Shown here piece after piece: positions 33,468-45,610 of a DNA stretch of 64,000 nucleotides. Made by a program: the position numbers and the translations under genes. Below the pieces are notes generated by a model, which saw only the letters and a list, made by a program, of their open reading frames with translations, searched no databases and was not told where the DNA came from. How positions within the stretch are numbered: the first letter of the stretch is position 1; the number at the start of each line of letters is the position of its first letter. The stretch spans positions 124,001 to 188,000 of the forward strand of contig JBCAMK010000002.1 of NCBI GenBank assembly GCA_038503065.1, read 5' to 3'. This stretch comes from Paragyromitra xinjiangensis. Its lineage: Eukaryota > Ascomycota > Pezizomycetes > Pezizales > Discinaceae.

Positions 33468-36400
33468 CACAGGAATACCTCCAAGCGTCAATTGAAGGCG
33501 ACGTGACGAAGGTAGACGGAAAGGGGAGAGAACGACGTCGTGAAGAGATGGGCTGACAGTGTTGGAAAAGTCTCAACTCTGCATCGGGGTGGGAAACCAA
33601 ACAGTCTTGTATGAACACGCCGACGGACATGCACGAAGAAGTGGTTGATATTAATTTTTTTTGGTTGGGAGCTGAAAGATACGTGGATTACTAGTGTGAT
33701 CGATGATGATGCAAAGTCTCTGCTTTCCCTTCCCACCGACAGCCAATGTGCAGTAGTAACACTTAAGTAACCTCTCTTAGGCCGACGCCGCACCACGAGA
33801 CTGGTACACTTAGTGGGTACCCTGTGGTTCGACAGCCTGAGGAAGAATGAGGGGAAGCTGTATGATGTACGTGTAAATGCCCAGTGATGTAGAACTGCGT
33901 CGAAAACGTGTAAATATGTTGTAGGCCCGGTCCGTCAGTAGCAGATGGAAGCAAAAACCGACAGCCCGGTGGTTGTAGGGACAGGGAGGACGAAACAGAG
34001 AACGAGAAAGCGAAAAAGAGAGCGGAAAAGGAACGCATACAAGCCAAAGGAGCAATAGCAGCAGCCCCCGAGCGGCGTGTGCGCGCGAAGGGGAAGGGTC
34101 AAAAAAAGCACTTTGACCTTAAGCAATTTTCGGAGCGGGGCGCCCGTGCTGGCTAACCTGTTCTGATCTTGTGGTCTAGTATTTGGCTTCGGGTCCCGCT
34201 CTCGCTTGTATCTGGTTGGCTCAGCCTGCCCAAGAACACAGGGGTGACCCTGACCTGACAATAACAGCAAATCCGGAAACCAGGCTAACAGGTTGCTCCA
34301 ACAGGTTGCCTCCGTCACGCAGATGCAGCCGATCGGATTGACCAAACTCTCTCCTCTGTGCAGTTTAATAGACCTGCTCGAACTATTGCGCGGATGAACT
34401 TAATCTGGCGCGCGGTACCTGAGTACGCATTGCGCGGCTCAGGCATGGTGAAAACTTAATCCGGGGTATTGTGGCATCGCTTGGCAAACAAACAAGAATC
34501 ACCAGCTAGTGTATCATGAGATTACGACAATGTAACACAGAAAATCCAACTGTAACATCACGGGAGGCAGTTATCAGATAAAGTAGAGTAGCGTTCAAGG
34601 CATGAGAATATGGGGTACATGTCACAAGTTCTTAAACGTCTCAGGATTTCATGCTCGAAAATTAACGCCCTCAGCGCGGCTCGAATTCCAACGGCCCGAA
34701 GCTGAGCCGCAAACACGGATGAGAAAATAATCGGTATGTTCAGAAGCGCAAAAGGTGATTTATCCGGATCCCCGCAATTGACTGATGACTACCTGCCCAG
34801 CCTACAAATTGATTCAGCTCTTGCTGCAAACAGTGAGATGGTGCTGATGGCGAAAACATACATGCAATAATGAGGCTGAGAAACAGGACCACGGTTACAG
34901 AATGTGTTGCCTGGAAAGACGAGCGGCATAAGCGTAAGATACCCGAATCGACTGGCAAGATCCAAATTACCCTAAGATGACGAGTCGGTTATTCAATTGT
35001 ATGCTATTTATGCCTTGCGTTATGCATCAGCAGCAAGTATATTTCCCCATAATCTGTAAATATTAGAACCATCGAAACTGATGTTTCTTGCTTTTTAGCA
35101 CTTTCCCCGAGCTTGAAAATCACTTCAATACCGCGCAACCTCCCATGCCTAACACATATTCTCGGTCGGAACTGGCAAGATACATTGAACACCTGAGGGC
35201 TGGTACCAGCCCGCGATCGACGACCATCGCACTCTTAGGAAACCTCCGGGGCCGAGACAAGACTCTCCCCTAAGTAGCCGCAAACCTTGGCTAGGATACT
35301 TATCGGGAAGAAATCCGGATCATGATAGGTCAGAGGTAACGACATCATATTCATGCTCTCTAATCAAGAATCCAAAAATTCTTTATCGCCTTATTTCCTA
35401 GCTGCTGGAAGCCTAAATGCAATAGCATGGTAACTATACCGACCTTTTTTCTTTTTCTTCTTCTTGGTGCGAAACTGAAGGAACTCTTGAAGTGGGGCAC
35501 TGACTATCATTGGCACCTCGTTGAATCTGACACCCAGAATATCGTACCAGCACAAATGATAGGGTGCTCCATAAACTCGGCTTCGGCAACCAAAATGAGA
35601 CATGGCACTGCAGGACCGCAACCAGCCAAAATCACAAGCAAGTAAAAGATCCGAATGCACCTAACTAATAATATAAAGATGCAGAGGTGGGGGCCCATAA
35701 AAATACATCATCGAATAATCTCATGGTGGGCATGTTCTCGCACGTGGAGCCCTGGACTAAGATAGGATTCCAGGCCAGTTTAAAGAACCTTGCGGTGATT
35801 GATAGTCATTACAACTGATGATCCTCGTTCTCAAGATATGCAAATTCAATACACTTACTTGCCGCCCGAGATATTTAATGCGCAATCCAATGATTCCCAC
35901 TCCCAGATCCTTTAACCGTGCGAACACCATTTGGTGGCAGGGTGGCATGTATTAGCCACCACAAAACCATTGCAGAATCCCTGACGTAAGTATGAAAGAT
36001 TCTGGGAAGTAATGTTTCAACCAGTGAAACGGAGGCATACACGTGCGAATGCTGCCACCACAGAAACACCGATTTAGCCTGAGAAAACCACTGCCTAAAA
36101 GAACACTCACCTCATTTGTTTCAATAAATATCTCGAGATTCCTGCGTCATGGATTTCCAGTTATAAGATATTGGCTACGATGACTAAGTATATTGCGTGT
36201 CCAAAAAGTCGCCAAGAACGGAGTTACGACATTAATAGCCTGATATTGCTTTGAAGCCAATGGCTGGAAGACATGTTATTTTGGAGTAGCTGCGGGTTAT
36301 ATGATTGTATCGAGAAAAAAGTCTCTTTCCAGATAGAGAACTGTTCAACAAACACGTGCGCGCGCCAAGTCATGAATTCCCATGAGGCCTTCTCTGAAAG

Positions 36401-36625
36401 TTGGACCCTAGACTAACGGGTGATCGGCTCTAGATCCGCTTGACACTGAGTTACAATTTATTTCCCTTTATTCTTTTCTTCCCTTCCTAACGTAAGTGAA
36501 TATTGATCCTACTCTAGTGAATTCTAAATAACTAAATAGTGCGAACTAACAATCAAGGACATAACAAGCGAATAAATACTACCCATCTAAATACTCACAA
36601 AACTTTCCCGCCTATAAGTAACTCC
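33468..36625. other. Intergenic, 3.2 kb
   Basis: The WD40 promoter region (33.5-34.4 kb, purine-rich on plus strand), then sequence with only short unrelated frames. No tRNA, repeat family or protein motif recognised. Confidence 0.4.
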
Positions 36626-37438
36626 TCAGGGATATCCAGAAGCAGGAGGACTACTACCACCCGCCCAGCCCTCCTCACCTTCGACCTCCTCACCTTCGAC
36701 CTCCTCGCCCTCGTCCTCGCCAGTAGTCTCCGACAACCACCTTGAAATCGACTCTCCCATCCCAAACTCCGCCGCCCTGTTCTCCCTTTGGAGCTCCACC
36801 CACCTTTGCACATCCAGCCAACCCCCCACCGTGAACTCAATACCGCCATGTTCAACAGTCTCCACCAAAGCATCCCCACGATTCCCACTACCACCATCAG
36901 TAAGAACACCAACATGATGAATTTCAGCCCTACAAAACGGACATGAGAACCACGCGGGAGGAAACTCAGCATGCTCCCACTTAGACCTCCACAGCCTCAT
37001 CGTGCACGTCCTACATGTCCCATGTGAGCACTCTTTGAAAGTAACCCTGATTTGCCTACGAGGGTCACAAATCGGGCAAGCAAGACCTGAAGGGATAGTA
37101 GTATCAGAAGCATCAGAGATATCTGCAGACCCGTTAGTAGATGCCTCAGGGTATTCAAAAAGTGGGAAGTGCAAACGAGGAGGGACTGTGGCGGTGCGTC
37201 TATCGAGGTATTGTAAGAGTTCGGCGCCTGCAGGTGCTGTTAGCATACGGGATTCATCAAACTCTAGAAGGCTTGAATTTGAGCTGGCGAAAGAGAGGCC
37301 GTCGAGGTGGATGGAAACGTTGGCAATGTCACCAGGGTGAGTTTCGTAGTATGAACCCTCCTGTGGGGCTAGTAATTCGCTGATATCTTCCTGGCTCGCG
37401 GGATCTGACAAAAGTGGAATGTACCCGTTCTCTGCCAT
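36626..37438 (-). CDS. RING-finger protein, probable E3 ubiquitin ligase
   Basis: Single exon, 270 aa, ATG at 37438. The RING is complete: CPIC (about residue 118), the loop RRQIRVTFKEC, the core CSHGTCRTC giving Cys-x-His-x2-Cys-x2-Cys, and the last pair CPFC. Between core and last pair is a tryptophan-rich stretch (RLWRSKWEHAEFPPAWFS). This is a C3HC4 arrangement, so binding of an E2 and ubiquitin transfer are expected. The N-terminus has no known domain. The C-terminus is acidic with a direct GEEVEGEEVEGEE repeat coded by a 15-bp DNA repeat, then a Gly/Ser/Pro tail. I do not recognise an orthologue with a named function. No transmembrane segment. Confidence 0.8.
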   Translation of the reverse strand: MAENGYIPLLSDPASQEDISELLAPQEGSYYETHPGDIANVSIHLDGLSFASSNSSLLEFDESRMLTAPAGAELLQYLDRRTATVPPRLHFPLFEYPEASTNGSADISDASDTTIPSGLACPICDPRRQIRVTFKECSHGTCRTCTMRLWRSKWEHAEFPPAWFSCPFCRAEIHHVGVLTDGGSGNRGDALVETVEHGGIEFTVGGWLDVQRWVELQRENRAAEFGMGESISRWLSETTGEDEGEEVEGEEVEGEEGWAGGSSPPASGYP

Positions 37439-38910
37439 CTTGTTGTGTAGATAAAATAGGGGTACTAGTGAATGAGTCTCAGTTATTTGCTGTTTGTGAA
37501 TGTGACTATTCCTGAAGCATGTTGAGAGAAACTACGAGGAAGATATTGTGCCCCTTATATAGCCGTGTTCGGGTCTTCGGGGTGTGTGTCCAGGGTTCAT
37601 CTTGAAAGATGTCGGATTTGGCGACTTGTACACTCAATTTCATGTTAGAACAACGAACCCGAGCAAAGCGTCCAAGGTACCAAACGATATCTTGATCTAG
37701 GCCATGATTTAGAGATTTTTATGGCTCAGCTATTTGTGTGATAGATGAACCACGCGCAGCTATAGAGAAATCCGAGTGATATCCCATGAAATAACCACCA
37801 CTTGAATCCAAAACCTTATTGCTTCTCATTTCAAGTCGTTCATAGTAGTAAAGTACACCAAGATACCCGACTAAAATTCCTCCGGATTGAACAGAACTGC
37901 CGGGACGGAGGTGGGAAAATAGAGATGTCTTGTGAAGTGTCCTGTGGCCTTATGCGGTGTGCTATGAGGTTTACTCGGGTGTGAGCGTGATGATGAAGGC
38001 CTAGAGTAGGAGTGGGCCAATTCTTAAGACAGCTTCTTTGATCGCGTTTCCGGGAGTTTCCGTGATCTTGAAGTAAGGGGATAGCGTTATATTGCGGCCG
38101 AGCAAATAGATCCGTGTGTGCAGAAACGGATTAGGAGCGTTTCCAACCATATAGAAACGAGTAACCAAGGCTTCGCCGCTGGAGAACGTAAATCATCCCT
38201 AAAGAACCCACAGCTCCCCCATAATTCATGCAACTCATTAATCCCCTTCAATAGCGAGTGATTGGTAGTATCAAATCACAGTTCATCACTCGTTCCAACA
38301 CACTCCAACAGATCATCACTATCAAAATATGCCAAAAACCATGTGAAATACGTGCAACCTTCCAATATCGAATGTCTACACTGGAAGCCCCATCTCACCA
38401 ACGCACAGGCTTTTATAAAACACAATCACTCGTAATCACGGATAATGGTCTTCACACGAACGAGTAACATCCCACTAACAGACAATCCCCCGGGTATCTA
38501 AACTCCACCCGCATCTAATCCGAACCTCCCAAGCCAACCCTACACATCGCAGTAAAACAGATCAAACTCCTCATTTTAGCTCATTTTAAACCTCATGCCA
38601 GCACTTCCAAAGTTCCAGTATCCTCCCATCGGTCTACAGGAACCCCTCATGTAAAAAAACATGCGTCCCCACAGGCCAGCACACATCCCATCGAAAATAA
38701 GGACAAGAAAAAAGACAAATCATCCAGGATATTTACAACCACCCCCAAGAAAAACACTCAAGAAGGCAGGTAAAAATAAAACCCTAACAAAAAGGGATAA
38801 GAATTAAGAACACCACCCGCTCGACGAATTAAATTAAAAAAACAAAAATGTTCATCTTTCTAAGAATATGCACACCACCTTTACATCGTCCTATCGCCAC
38901 TCTTCCACTA
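37439..38910. other. Intergenic, 1.5 kb
   Basis: RING gene promoter (37.4-38.1 kb) and the 3' region of the TMEM115-like gene (A-rich on plus strand near 38.7-38.85 kb). No gene recognised. Confidence 0.45.
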
Positions 38911-40032
38911 TCATGAATTCCCACTCCCACTTCCTGTTCCATGCTCTCCAGTGTCTAGATTTGTCTCTCCCAGTACTCCCTGGCCACCTTTACTTGCTGC
39001 TGCGTGCAGTCTCATATCCAGCGCCTTCAACGCCAGTGCCCGTCGTCTCTCCGCTTCGGCCCTCGCACTCCCGGGCGCCGGCGCCCCACTACCACCACCA
39101 CCTCGGGACCCTCCTCCGAATAGCGTGTTGAGTGTTGCGTCGCCTCGTGCTTCGGCTCGTGAGTTACCTGCTGAGATATCGGCAGCTGAGAAAGGTGTGC
39201 AGATCTTGACTGCTACCAGAACGTTATATACGACGTCGGAAATGATAGCTACCGGTCGGTGGAGTGGTTCCGGGAAGAAATAAGCGATTGCGAAAGTCTC
39301 TGATGCATCCCCTTTGAGCGATGGTGCTTGATTGCGCTCTAGATCTGGGAAAGAGCGTTTGTAGAAACGGAGGTAAGACCACCCGGCTAGAAATCCTAAC
39401 CACGCTAATACAGCTGCTACGTCGGTTCCGAATAAAGGGCCAGAGAGAGTGTTGACCAGGAGGAACAGCGCTGGAAAGTGTTTAACCCGAATCTTGACGA
39501 TGCCCTTAAAGACTGTGACTGTGTGTTCCGGGACCAGCTGTTTGAACGCTACCAAGAACCCTGCCTGTAGTGCTACCCCTCCACAAATGGTCGTAAATGA
39601 TCGCACGACGTTGCCTGTGATTGCGAACCAGGCGATGTAGAAGCAGAACGTGAGGAAATTGGGTACTAGTGAGATAACAAGCAGGAACTTTCCAAACTCG
39701 GCAGACCCCCATGCGCGCTCCAGGTACTTTCCGCCGTAGAAGATGGTTGCTAGGGTAATGAATAGAGTGAAGATATTCTGCTCGACAAAGGTGGCTGTGA
39801 GGAAGGTCCATGGAAAGACTATTGATAGTGCAGGAACGACGGTGAGGAAGGGAACTGTGAAGTACTCGTCGCTGGAGGAGGAGTCGGTGGTGGTAGTTGT
39901 AGTAGAGGAAGAGGAATCTGATTGCCGAGACATCCAGTCGCGGTAGCGGAGAGCACCAGTGAGGATAGAGAGGGAGACTGTAAGGGTGAGGGAGGCCCGT
40001 GTTAAGGGGGGGATATTGACCCGAGGGGGCAT
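38911..40032 (-). CDS. TMEM115-like Golgi membrane protein (DUF1751, rhomboid-like)
   Basis: Single exon, 373 aa from the ATG at 40032 (the frame continues upstream only to a GTG). It has at least six hydrophobic segments: a first near ASLTLTVSLSILTGAL, then VPALSIVFPWTFLTA, ENIF-type helix NIFTLFITLATIFYGGKYLE, FLLVISLVPNFLTFCFYIAW, FPALFLLVNTLSGPLFG and VAAVLAWLGFLAGWSYLRFY. The WTFLTATFVEQNIF and GGKYLERAWGS motifs are those of the TMEM115/Tvp-like rhomboid-related family. The serine protease residues of true rhomboids are not evident. Animal TMEM115 sits in the Golgi and affects retrograde transport. The C-terminal 90 residues are a cytosolic Gly/Ala/Arg-rich tail. A Ser/Thr run (about 40-52) lies after the first helix. 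Confidence 0.85.
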   Translation of the reverse strand: MPPRVNIPPLTRASLTLTVSLSILTGALRYRDWMSRQSDSSSSTTTTTTDSSSSDEYFTVPFLTVVPALSIVFPWTFLTATFVEQNIFTLFITLATIFYGGKYLERAWGSAEFGKFLLVISLVPNFLTFCFYIAWFAITGNVVRSFTTICGGVALQAGFLVAFKQLVPEHTVTVFKGIVKIRVKHFPALFLLVNTLSGPLFGTDVAAVLAWLGFLAGWSYLRFYKRSFPDLERNQAPSLKGDASETFAIAYFFPEPLHRPVAIISDVVYNVLVAVKICTPFSAADISAGNSRAEARGDATLNTLFGGGSRGGGGSGAPAPGSARAEAERRRALALKALDMRLHAAASKGGQGVLGETNLDTGEHGTGSGSGNS

Positions 40033-41851
40033 ATTAGCGGAGGTGGTGAGTGGTGAAGAGGGAAGGATGGGTTGGTGAGAGACTCTGATGAGAGAAGCCA
40101 CAGTCGAGGGAGAAGAGAGGGGGGGTAATGATAGAGGGGGAGTGAGGTTAGACGTTCTAGTAAGTAGACTAGAGGTGACGTGACGTTTTAGTACGGGAGG
40201 TTCAAGCTAGCAGCTCTGTTCCACGTAAAAAAACCATCGATCCATACATCCGCTGGGAAAGGCCAAGCCAGGAAAGAAAGGCAACGTGCAGCTCGTGTCG
40301 TGTGAGGTGGCGCAGGGCTATTTAGAGAATGTGGCGCTTTTAGCCGTTGGGGAGCCACACTTGGAATCGAAGATGCGATGCAGCCAAAGGGGGGACCAGG
40401 GATGAGAGGGACGCTTCCGTGCTTAGTCCTAAATGAGACTAGTCACTTGGTTTGACGATTGTCTCTCGGTGTCTGAGTCTGCCCAGACTCCAGGTTCCAG
40501 CTGTGGCTGCTTGCGCAACTCCCTCCAGCTTCGACCTGAGGACAGAATGTGTTTCTCCAGACTTCTTCTCTCGAGCTCTGAAGCACCCGCCTCTCTCTTC
40601 GAGATCTCCCTCGTTTAGTTCCCCACGAAAAGGCCCTGATCAAAACAAGGAGTGTTCCTCTACTCTAAACAAAGTAGCCAAGACAAGACAAAACAAGGCA
40701 AGCTCGTACCTGTGTAGGCAATTCGCAAAAGTCTCCAGAGAACGAAGAGGCCCTGGTCCCCGGATCTTTCTGCTGTCCGACATTGAAACGCTGGAGGCGG
40801 CTGCTTCCCTCGCTCGGCTTGTGCCCATCCATCCACACAGCATCCACACATATCCACACACACCCCAGTCACCCTTCAATCACCCCCAGTCCCGTTGCAG
40901 TCGGCAGCCACCATTCAAATCTCCATCTTGAATTTTATCTTGCTCATAGACTCGGTCAACCGTCAACCAGGGACCTGTCAATCTCGAATCGGTCAATCAA
41001 TCAATCACCAATCTCGAAATCCATCCTCCCCCCGTCTTTCCCCAAACATCACACATTCCACACACCACGTTCCCCGTTCGTTCGTCTTTTTGTATTCTCT
41101 CTGTCTGTCTTCAAGCAAGAAAACAAGAAGGAAAAGAAAAATAGCCCATGTAACCAACGCTACATTTTCCCCATCCACCCAACCAACCTTCCCGCTCATT
41201 GCTCTGCCTGCCTGCCCTCTGCATACATTCACACATACATACATCCACACACGCATACACTACACTACACTACATCCTGTATCCTGTGCTTCTCGACATC
41301 CACCCTAGAGCCACGCATCCGTCGTGCCTGCTTCCTTCCACCTGATTGATCCCCATTCTCTCTCCTGTCTCCATTCTCTTCTTTCTTTCCCTTCTCAGTC
41401 AACAGATCTTCTTCGCTCGCTTCTTAGCGCTAGCGGCTGCGCTTATCCAAATCGTCTTTGGTCTTTGGTCTTTGGTCTTTGGCCTTTGGACAGTCTTCCA
41501 CTTCCGTTCTGCCTCAACCACCCACCACCACTATCTTCATCACTTTCTGCAGTCTGTCCCGTGCTTTCTTTAGATATCTTGCTTTCTTATTCTTTTCCCC
41601 TTCAATCTATTCAATTCTTTTCTCTTACCTTCTCTCCCCACCATCTCTTCCCCAACCTTCATCTTGACTATCCCCCCCGATCGTTGCCTCACTTCCCAAC
41701 CCAACCCAACCCCCCGTACCATCCGTTTCTGCAACACCGTTCCGCTTCGGTCATCACCGCCATCTCTATCACACATCCCACACCTTCATTCGCCCATACT
41801 TCCTTTGGCCGCTTGCCTCCCCCCTCCATCGCGTGCGTCCTGTGAGCTCCT
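40033..41851. other. Divergent intergenic region with long pyrimidine-rich leader
   Basis: Shared upstream region of the TMEM115-like gene (minus) and the LisH/WD40 gene (plus). From about 40450 to 41850 the plus strand is strikingly rich in C and T with many CCATC, CACA and CTTTCC runs. It carries long but low-complexity open frames (for example 40783-41349, 41324-41845) that look like untranslated leader, not protein. Confidence 0.5.
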
Positions 41852-44137
41852 ATGGCAAGCTCACTGACGTCCGATCAAGTAAATTACCTGATCTGGAGGT
41901 GAGTCCGATTCCTCCAATACTTTCTCCCCTTTTTCCTTTGGCTTGAAGTCCTGTGAGGCTCGGCATAACCCTCATCAAACCCTCCCCACTCACTTTCGCG
42001 CGAACAACTTCCAGATACCTTCAAGAATCAGGTTTGTGCGCCCTTTCTGTCCAGTTGCTCTGCGATTGGATTCCTTTGCATTCGCTGTTTTTGATGCTTT
42101 GCCTTTTACTTTCACCTTTTTGGTCTTGTCCTCCGTGCTTAAACTTTCTGTGCGACAGGGTTCCGGCATTCAGCCTACTCGTTCCAGCATGAAAGCAAGC
42201 TCGACAAGAATCACGACGTGTTTGGACCCGGAATCAGGACCGGTTCTTTGATATACCTGATTCAACGAGGTCTACAGTACCTTGAGTGCGCCGCGCTCGT
42301 GAATAAGGCACGTTCAACTTGATTAGCGTCCGGAGGATGTGGCTATGTCTCGCGGTTTTGGTGATTGCAGGGAGTCGCTGACTAAGGCATGTTCCAACCA
42401 CAACAGGATGGTGGGTTGAGGAAAAAATCTGCCGAGCCTTTTTGTTTTTTCCCCGCAACCACAGTCGATGTGGAGGATGAAGGTGTCGGCGAGGAAAATG
42501 GACACGCGCCGGAAGACGATGACGATCCGATGAGAGGATCTAATTCCCCGACCACAACCCTGACGACCACTCAAACGACGAGTTCTAGGAAACATGGAAG
42601 GGAGGATGGTGGGACCAATGGCATATCCGGTACAGGGACGGGTCACAAACGGAGGAAAAGGGTAGTGCCAGGCCCGGACGGAGACATCCCCATGGCTGAT
42701 GGGTTCCCGGAGACCCCAGTTCCTGTGGAAGAACTTCGTATCACCAACGGACGTAGCGTTGGTACGCAGGCGGAGGATGTCGTTGAGTTGACAGCGGCAG
42801 ATTCGATACTATTGGGACAGGAGGATAAAAGCGTGTTGACTTGCGCTTGGAACCCTGTGCACTCGACTATACTGGCGACAGCAAGCACGGATTCGATTGC
42901 ACGGATATGGAACGTGCCATTAGACGCGAATCCGTCAGCGCAGATTCAGAATAAAATAATCTCGCATGACCCTTCAAGCTCACCAAAAAGGGATGTCACC
43001 GCGCTGCGCTGGAGCCCACAGGGAGATCAGCTCGCGACTGGCTCTTACGATGGACAGACACGGATATGGACGACTGATGGACTAATAAGACACACACTAT
43101 CACTAGAATCTTCCCCCGTCATAAATCTGAAGTGGAACAAATCAGCAAACACGCTTCTGTCGCTATCATGCGACGGGAGAATTATTGCGTGGGATACCGA
43201 CTCGGGGGATCTCCGCCGGAGTTATGAGAAAGGGAGCGAAACGGTGGTCGATATGGATTGGGTGGAGGAAACTCAATTTGTCGCGTGTGGCGACAAGGGC
43301 AGTATCTTTCGGTACAAGCTAGAAAACGATGGACCATTGTCTACATACTTAGGGCATGATGGGGAGGTCCGATGTCTAACTTGGGACGACGTATCAGATC
43401 GTCTCGCGACTGGCGGGGATGATAATAAGGTTTTGGTAAGATTCACCTAATACCATACTTTTTTCTGGAATCACTGACCCGGTGCTCCCTCTTCCTAGGT
43501 CTGGAACAAACCCTCCAAGGGCTCGAACTCAAACCCAGAAGGTACACTTATCGGCCACAAACGACCCATCGTCTCGCTCGCTTGGCAGCCTCTTCCTCCT
43601 GGCTCCCCCCAACCACTCACACGTCGTATCCTCGCCTCTGCATCTGACGACTGCACGATCCGCATCTGGGACACGGTTTCAAAGATTTGCCTGCACGTGT
43701 TAAGACAGCTCATTGACCCAATCGAACGCATCAGCTTCTCGCCCGACGGCGCACGGTTAGCATCCGGCGCAAATGGGCGAGTAGTGGTGTGGTTGACTGA
43801 GAGCGGCGCGGTGACGCATGTGTATGACGGCATGAAAGGGCGGAGGAAGAACGGTGTTGTTAAGAAGGTTACAGAAGCAGGACTGCCAGCGGAGGAAGGG
43901 GAAATCAGCGAGATTAGCTGGGACGAAGGTGGTGTACGGGTTGCGGTCGGAGGCGGCGAGTTGAAGGTTTGTGTTGCTATCTTGATTGGAGAGAAAGGGA
44001 TTGCTGATTGAAATTCGGGGCTAGTGTTCGGTAATTAGATTGAACACGAAGCCGCTTCTGTGATGCCCAACCGTGACGCCCGACTGTGGATAGAGCGAGA
44101 TATAGACTTTGATGGATGCCCGGAAAGCGGTGTTTAA
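41852..44137 (+). CDS. LisH/WD40 transcription corepressor, TBL1/Sif2-like
   Basis: Six exons: 41852-41898, 42015-42031, 42159-42311, 42387-43435, 43499-43966, 44039-44137 (610 aa). The N-terminal LisH motif is LTSDQVNYLIWRYLQESGF followed by RHSAYSFQHESKLD and the F-box-like helix IYLIQRGLQYLE. A disordered stretch with a basic KRRKRV nuclear signal (about 155) leads into WD40 repeats: LTCAWNPVHSTILATASTDS, TALRWSPQGDQLATGSYDGQ, LKWNKSANTLLSLSCDG, LTWDDVSDRLATGGDDNKVL, ILASASDDCTIRIWDT and ISFSPDGARLASGANGRV. In yeast Sif2 and animal TBL1 this protein is a core subunit of Set3C/SMRT histone deacetylase complexes, acting in the nucleus. Exon 2 is a 17-nt micro-exon within the LisH motif. The exon 3/4 join uses a weak GTTCAA donor. 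Confidence 0.87.
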
Positions 44138-45610
44138 GCCGGATATGGTGGGTGATATAAGTATTTTGCTACCACGACACCAATTTTTTTGGACAAGGGA
44201 GCTGGCGATAATGATGCTTGTTTTGTTTTCTTTGAATTGTGGGGAAGTACGGGTCATGGGGATGACGGAGTTCCTTTACTTATTGTTCCTCGGAGTTCTA
44301 CTACGGTGTTTTTTTCGTTACATTTGTTTTTTGTGTTCTTTGGACGTTTAACTTGACGATGTCTGTGTTTTGACTGGCGACAGGGAGGAAATAGGTAAGG
44401 ACTGAGGTAAGATGAAAGGTTGTGAATGATTGCGGCGGCATCCAACCTGTTTTAACTGACCAAAATAGCTTTCGTATGCGGTTGTTTTTTTCATTTCTTT
44501 CGTTTGTCACTTTTTTGAACTATTGTGTTTTTTTCAATTGGATTGTACATTAGTATAGTACCCGGCCGGCCCCCTTTCGCTTTGGTTCGTTGGGTGGTGG
44601 TTCGTTTTGGACTATTTGGGCTGTTTTTTTATATTTATTTACATATCTTCGTTTCTTTCTGATCAAACTATCTTCCGGGTCGACTCAACCTTGCGCGCTG
44701 CAAGCTTATTCTGTTCGCCTCTTTTCCTAAATTCTTTCCTTTAAGCTGGGGCTTATTAGTGTGATCGGACAGGGTTGGGAAAGGGCTTTTTTGGATAAAC
44801 AAAAGATATTATTTCTTAGTATACTTTCTTTTTTTCTCGTTTCTAGTTTTTATACCTTCCGCACCTCTTTATACACTTCTTCGGTCTGTGATGCTTATAC
44901 TACATATTCATTCCCTTTTTATCTCCGTTTGGTTGTAGGAGGTTGTAATTGGACTTTTATATGCTGTAGTAGGAGTGGTTTCGTTGAGTAGGAAGAAGTT
45001 GAGGCGGTTACAATGGTGACGGGATCAGGTTTATTGGCGGATTGGGGTTACTATTGAAACTGGGGGATTTATACTGTAAAGTAATGGGGTGGAAAGAGAA
45101 AAGTGGTTTATTCTGGTATCTAATTGGGGTATGGAGATAGTGAGATGAGATGGGGGTGGTTTTTTGGGTTGGCGTCATGGAGCGAGGGGAGGGGAGGGCG
45201 AGGTAGTGGATGTTATGGGGTTCTTTTTTTTGGTTTGGTTTGGGGTAATCGTTATTGTTCGTTGTGTTTTTGGTACTTTCATGACCTAGGTCGTAGGTGC
45301 TAGCCGCTAGCTGCATACATGCGGTGACAGTATGTAAAAGGAAGAAGAAAAAGAATTGATATAGAGTATGGTGCATAAGGGGAAACCGGGGGAATTAAGG
45401 CAGAGGGTGATGAAAGAGGAAGAAAGAAGAAAGAAAGAAACCAATCTATATAACAGTACCATATACCAAATTGGTATCAAATACCACAAAACACGCCTCG
45501 CGGATGAACAAAAAAAAGCAACCAAAGCAAAACAGCACCCCATCCTTTTCCTATCCTATCCTATCCTATCGTTTTTCCTTTCCCCAAATCATACATGTCT
45601 CTCTCTACAA
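44138..45610. other. Convergent intergenic region
   Basis: 3' regions of the TBL1-like and mannosyltransferase genes. T-rich on the plus strand up to 45.0 kb, G-rich afterwards. A (CTATC)4 simple repeat lies at 45551-45570. No gene. Confidence 0.5.
45551..45570. repeat. Simple repeat (CTATC)4
   Basis: Four perfect CTATC units just downstream of the mannosyltransferase stop (that gene reads on the minus strand). A potential length-polymorphic marker. Confidence 0.75.

Noticed and set aside
40452..41845. Long overlapping plus-strand open frames before the TBL1-like gene
   Set aside because: Low-complexity Pro/Ser/His-rich translations caused by C/T bias; no family motif.
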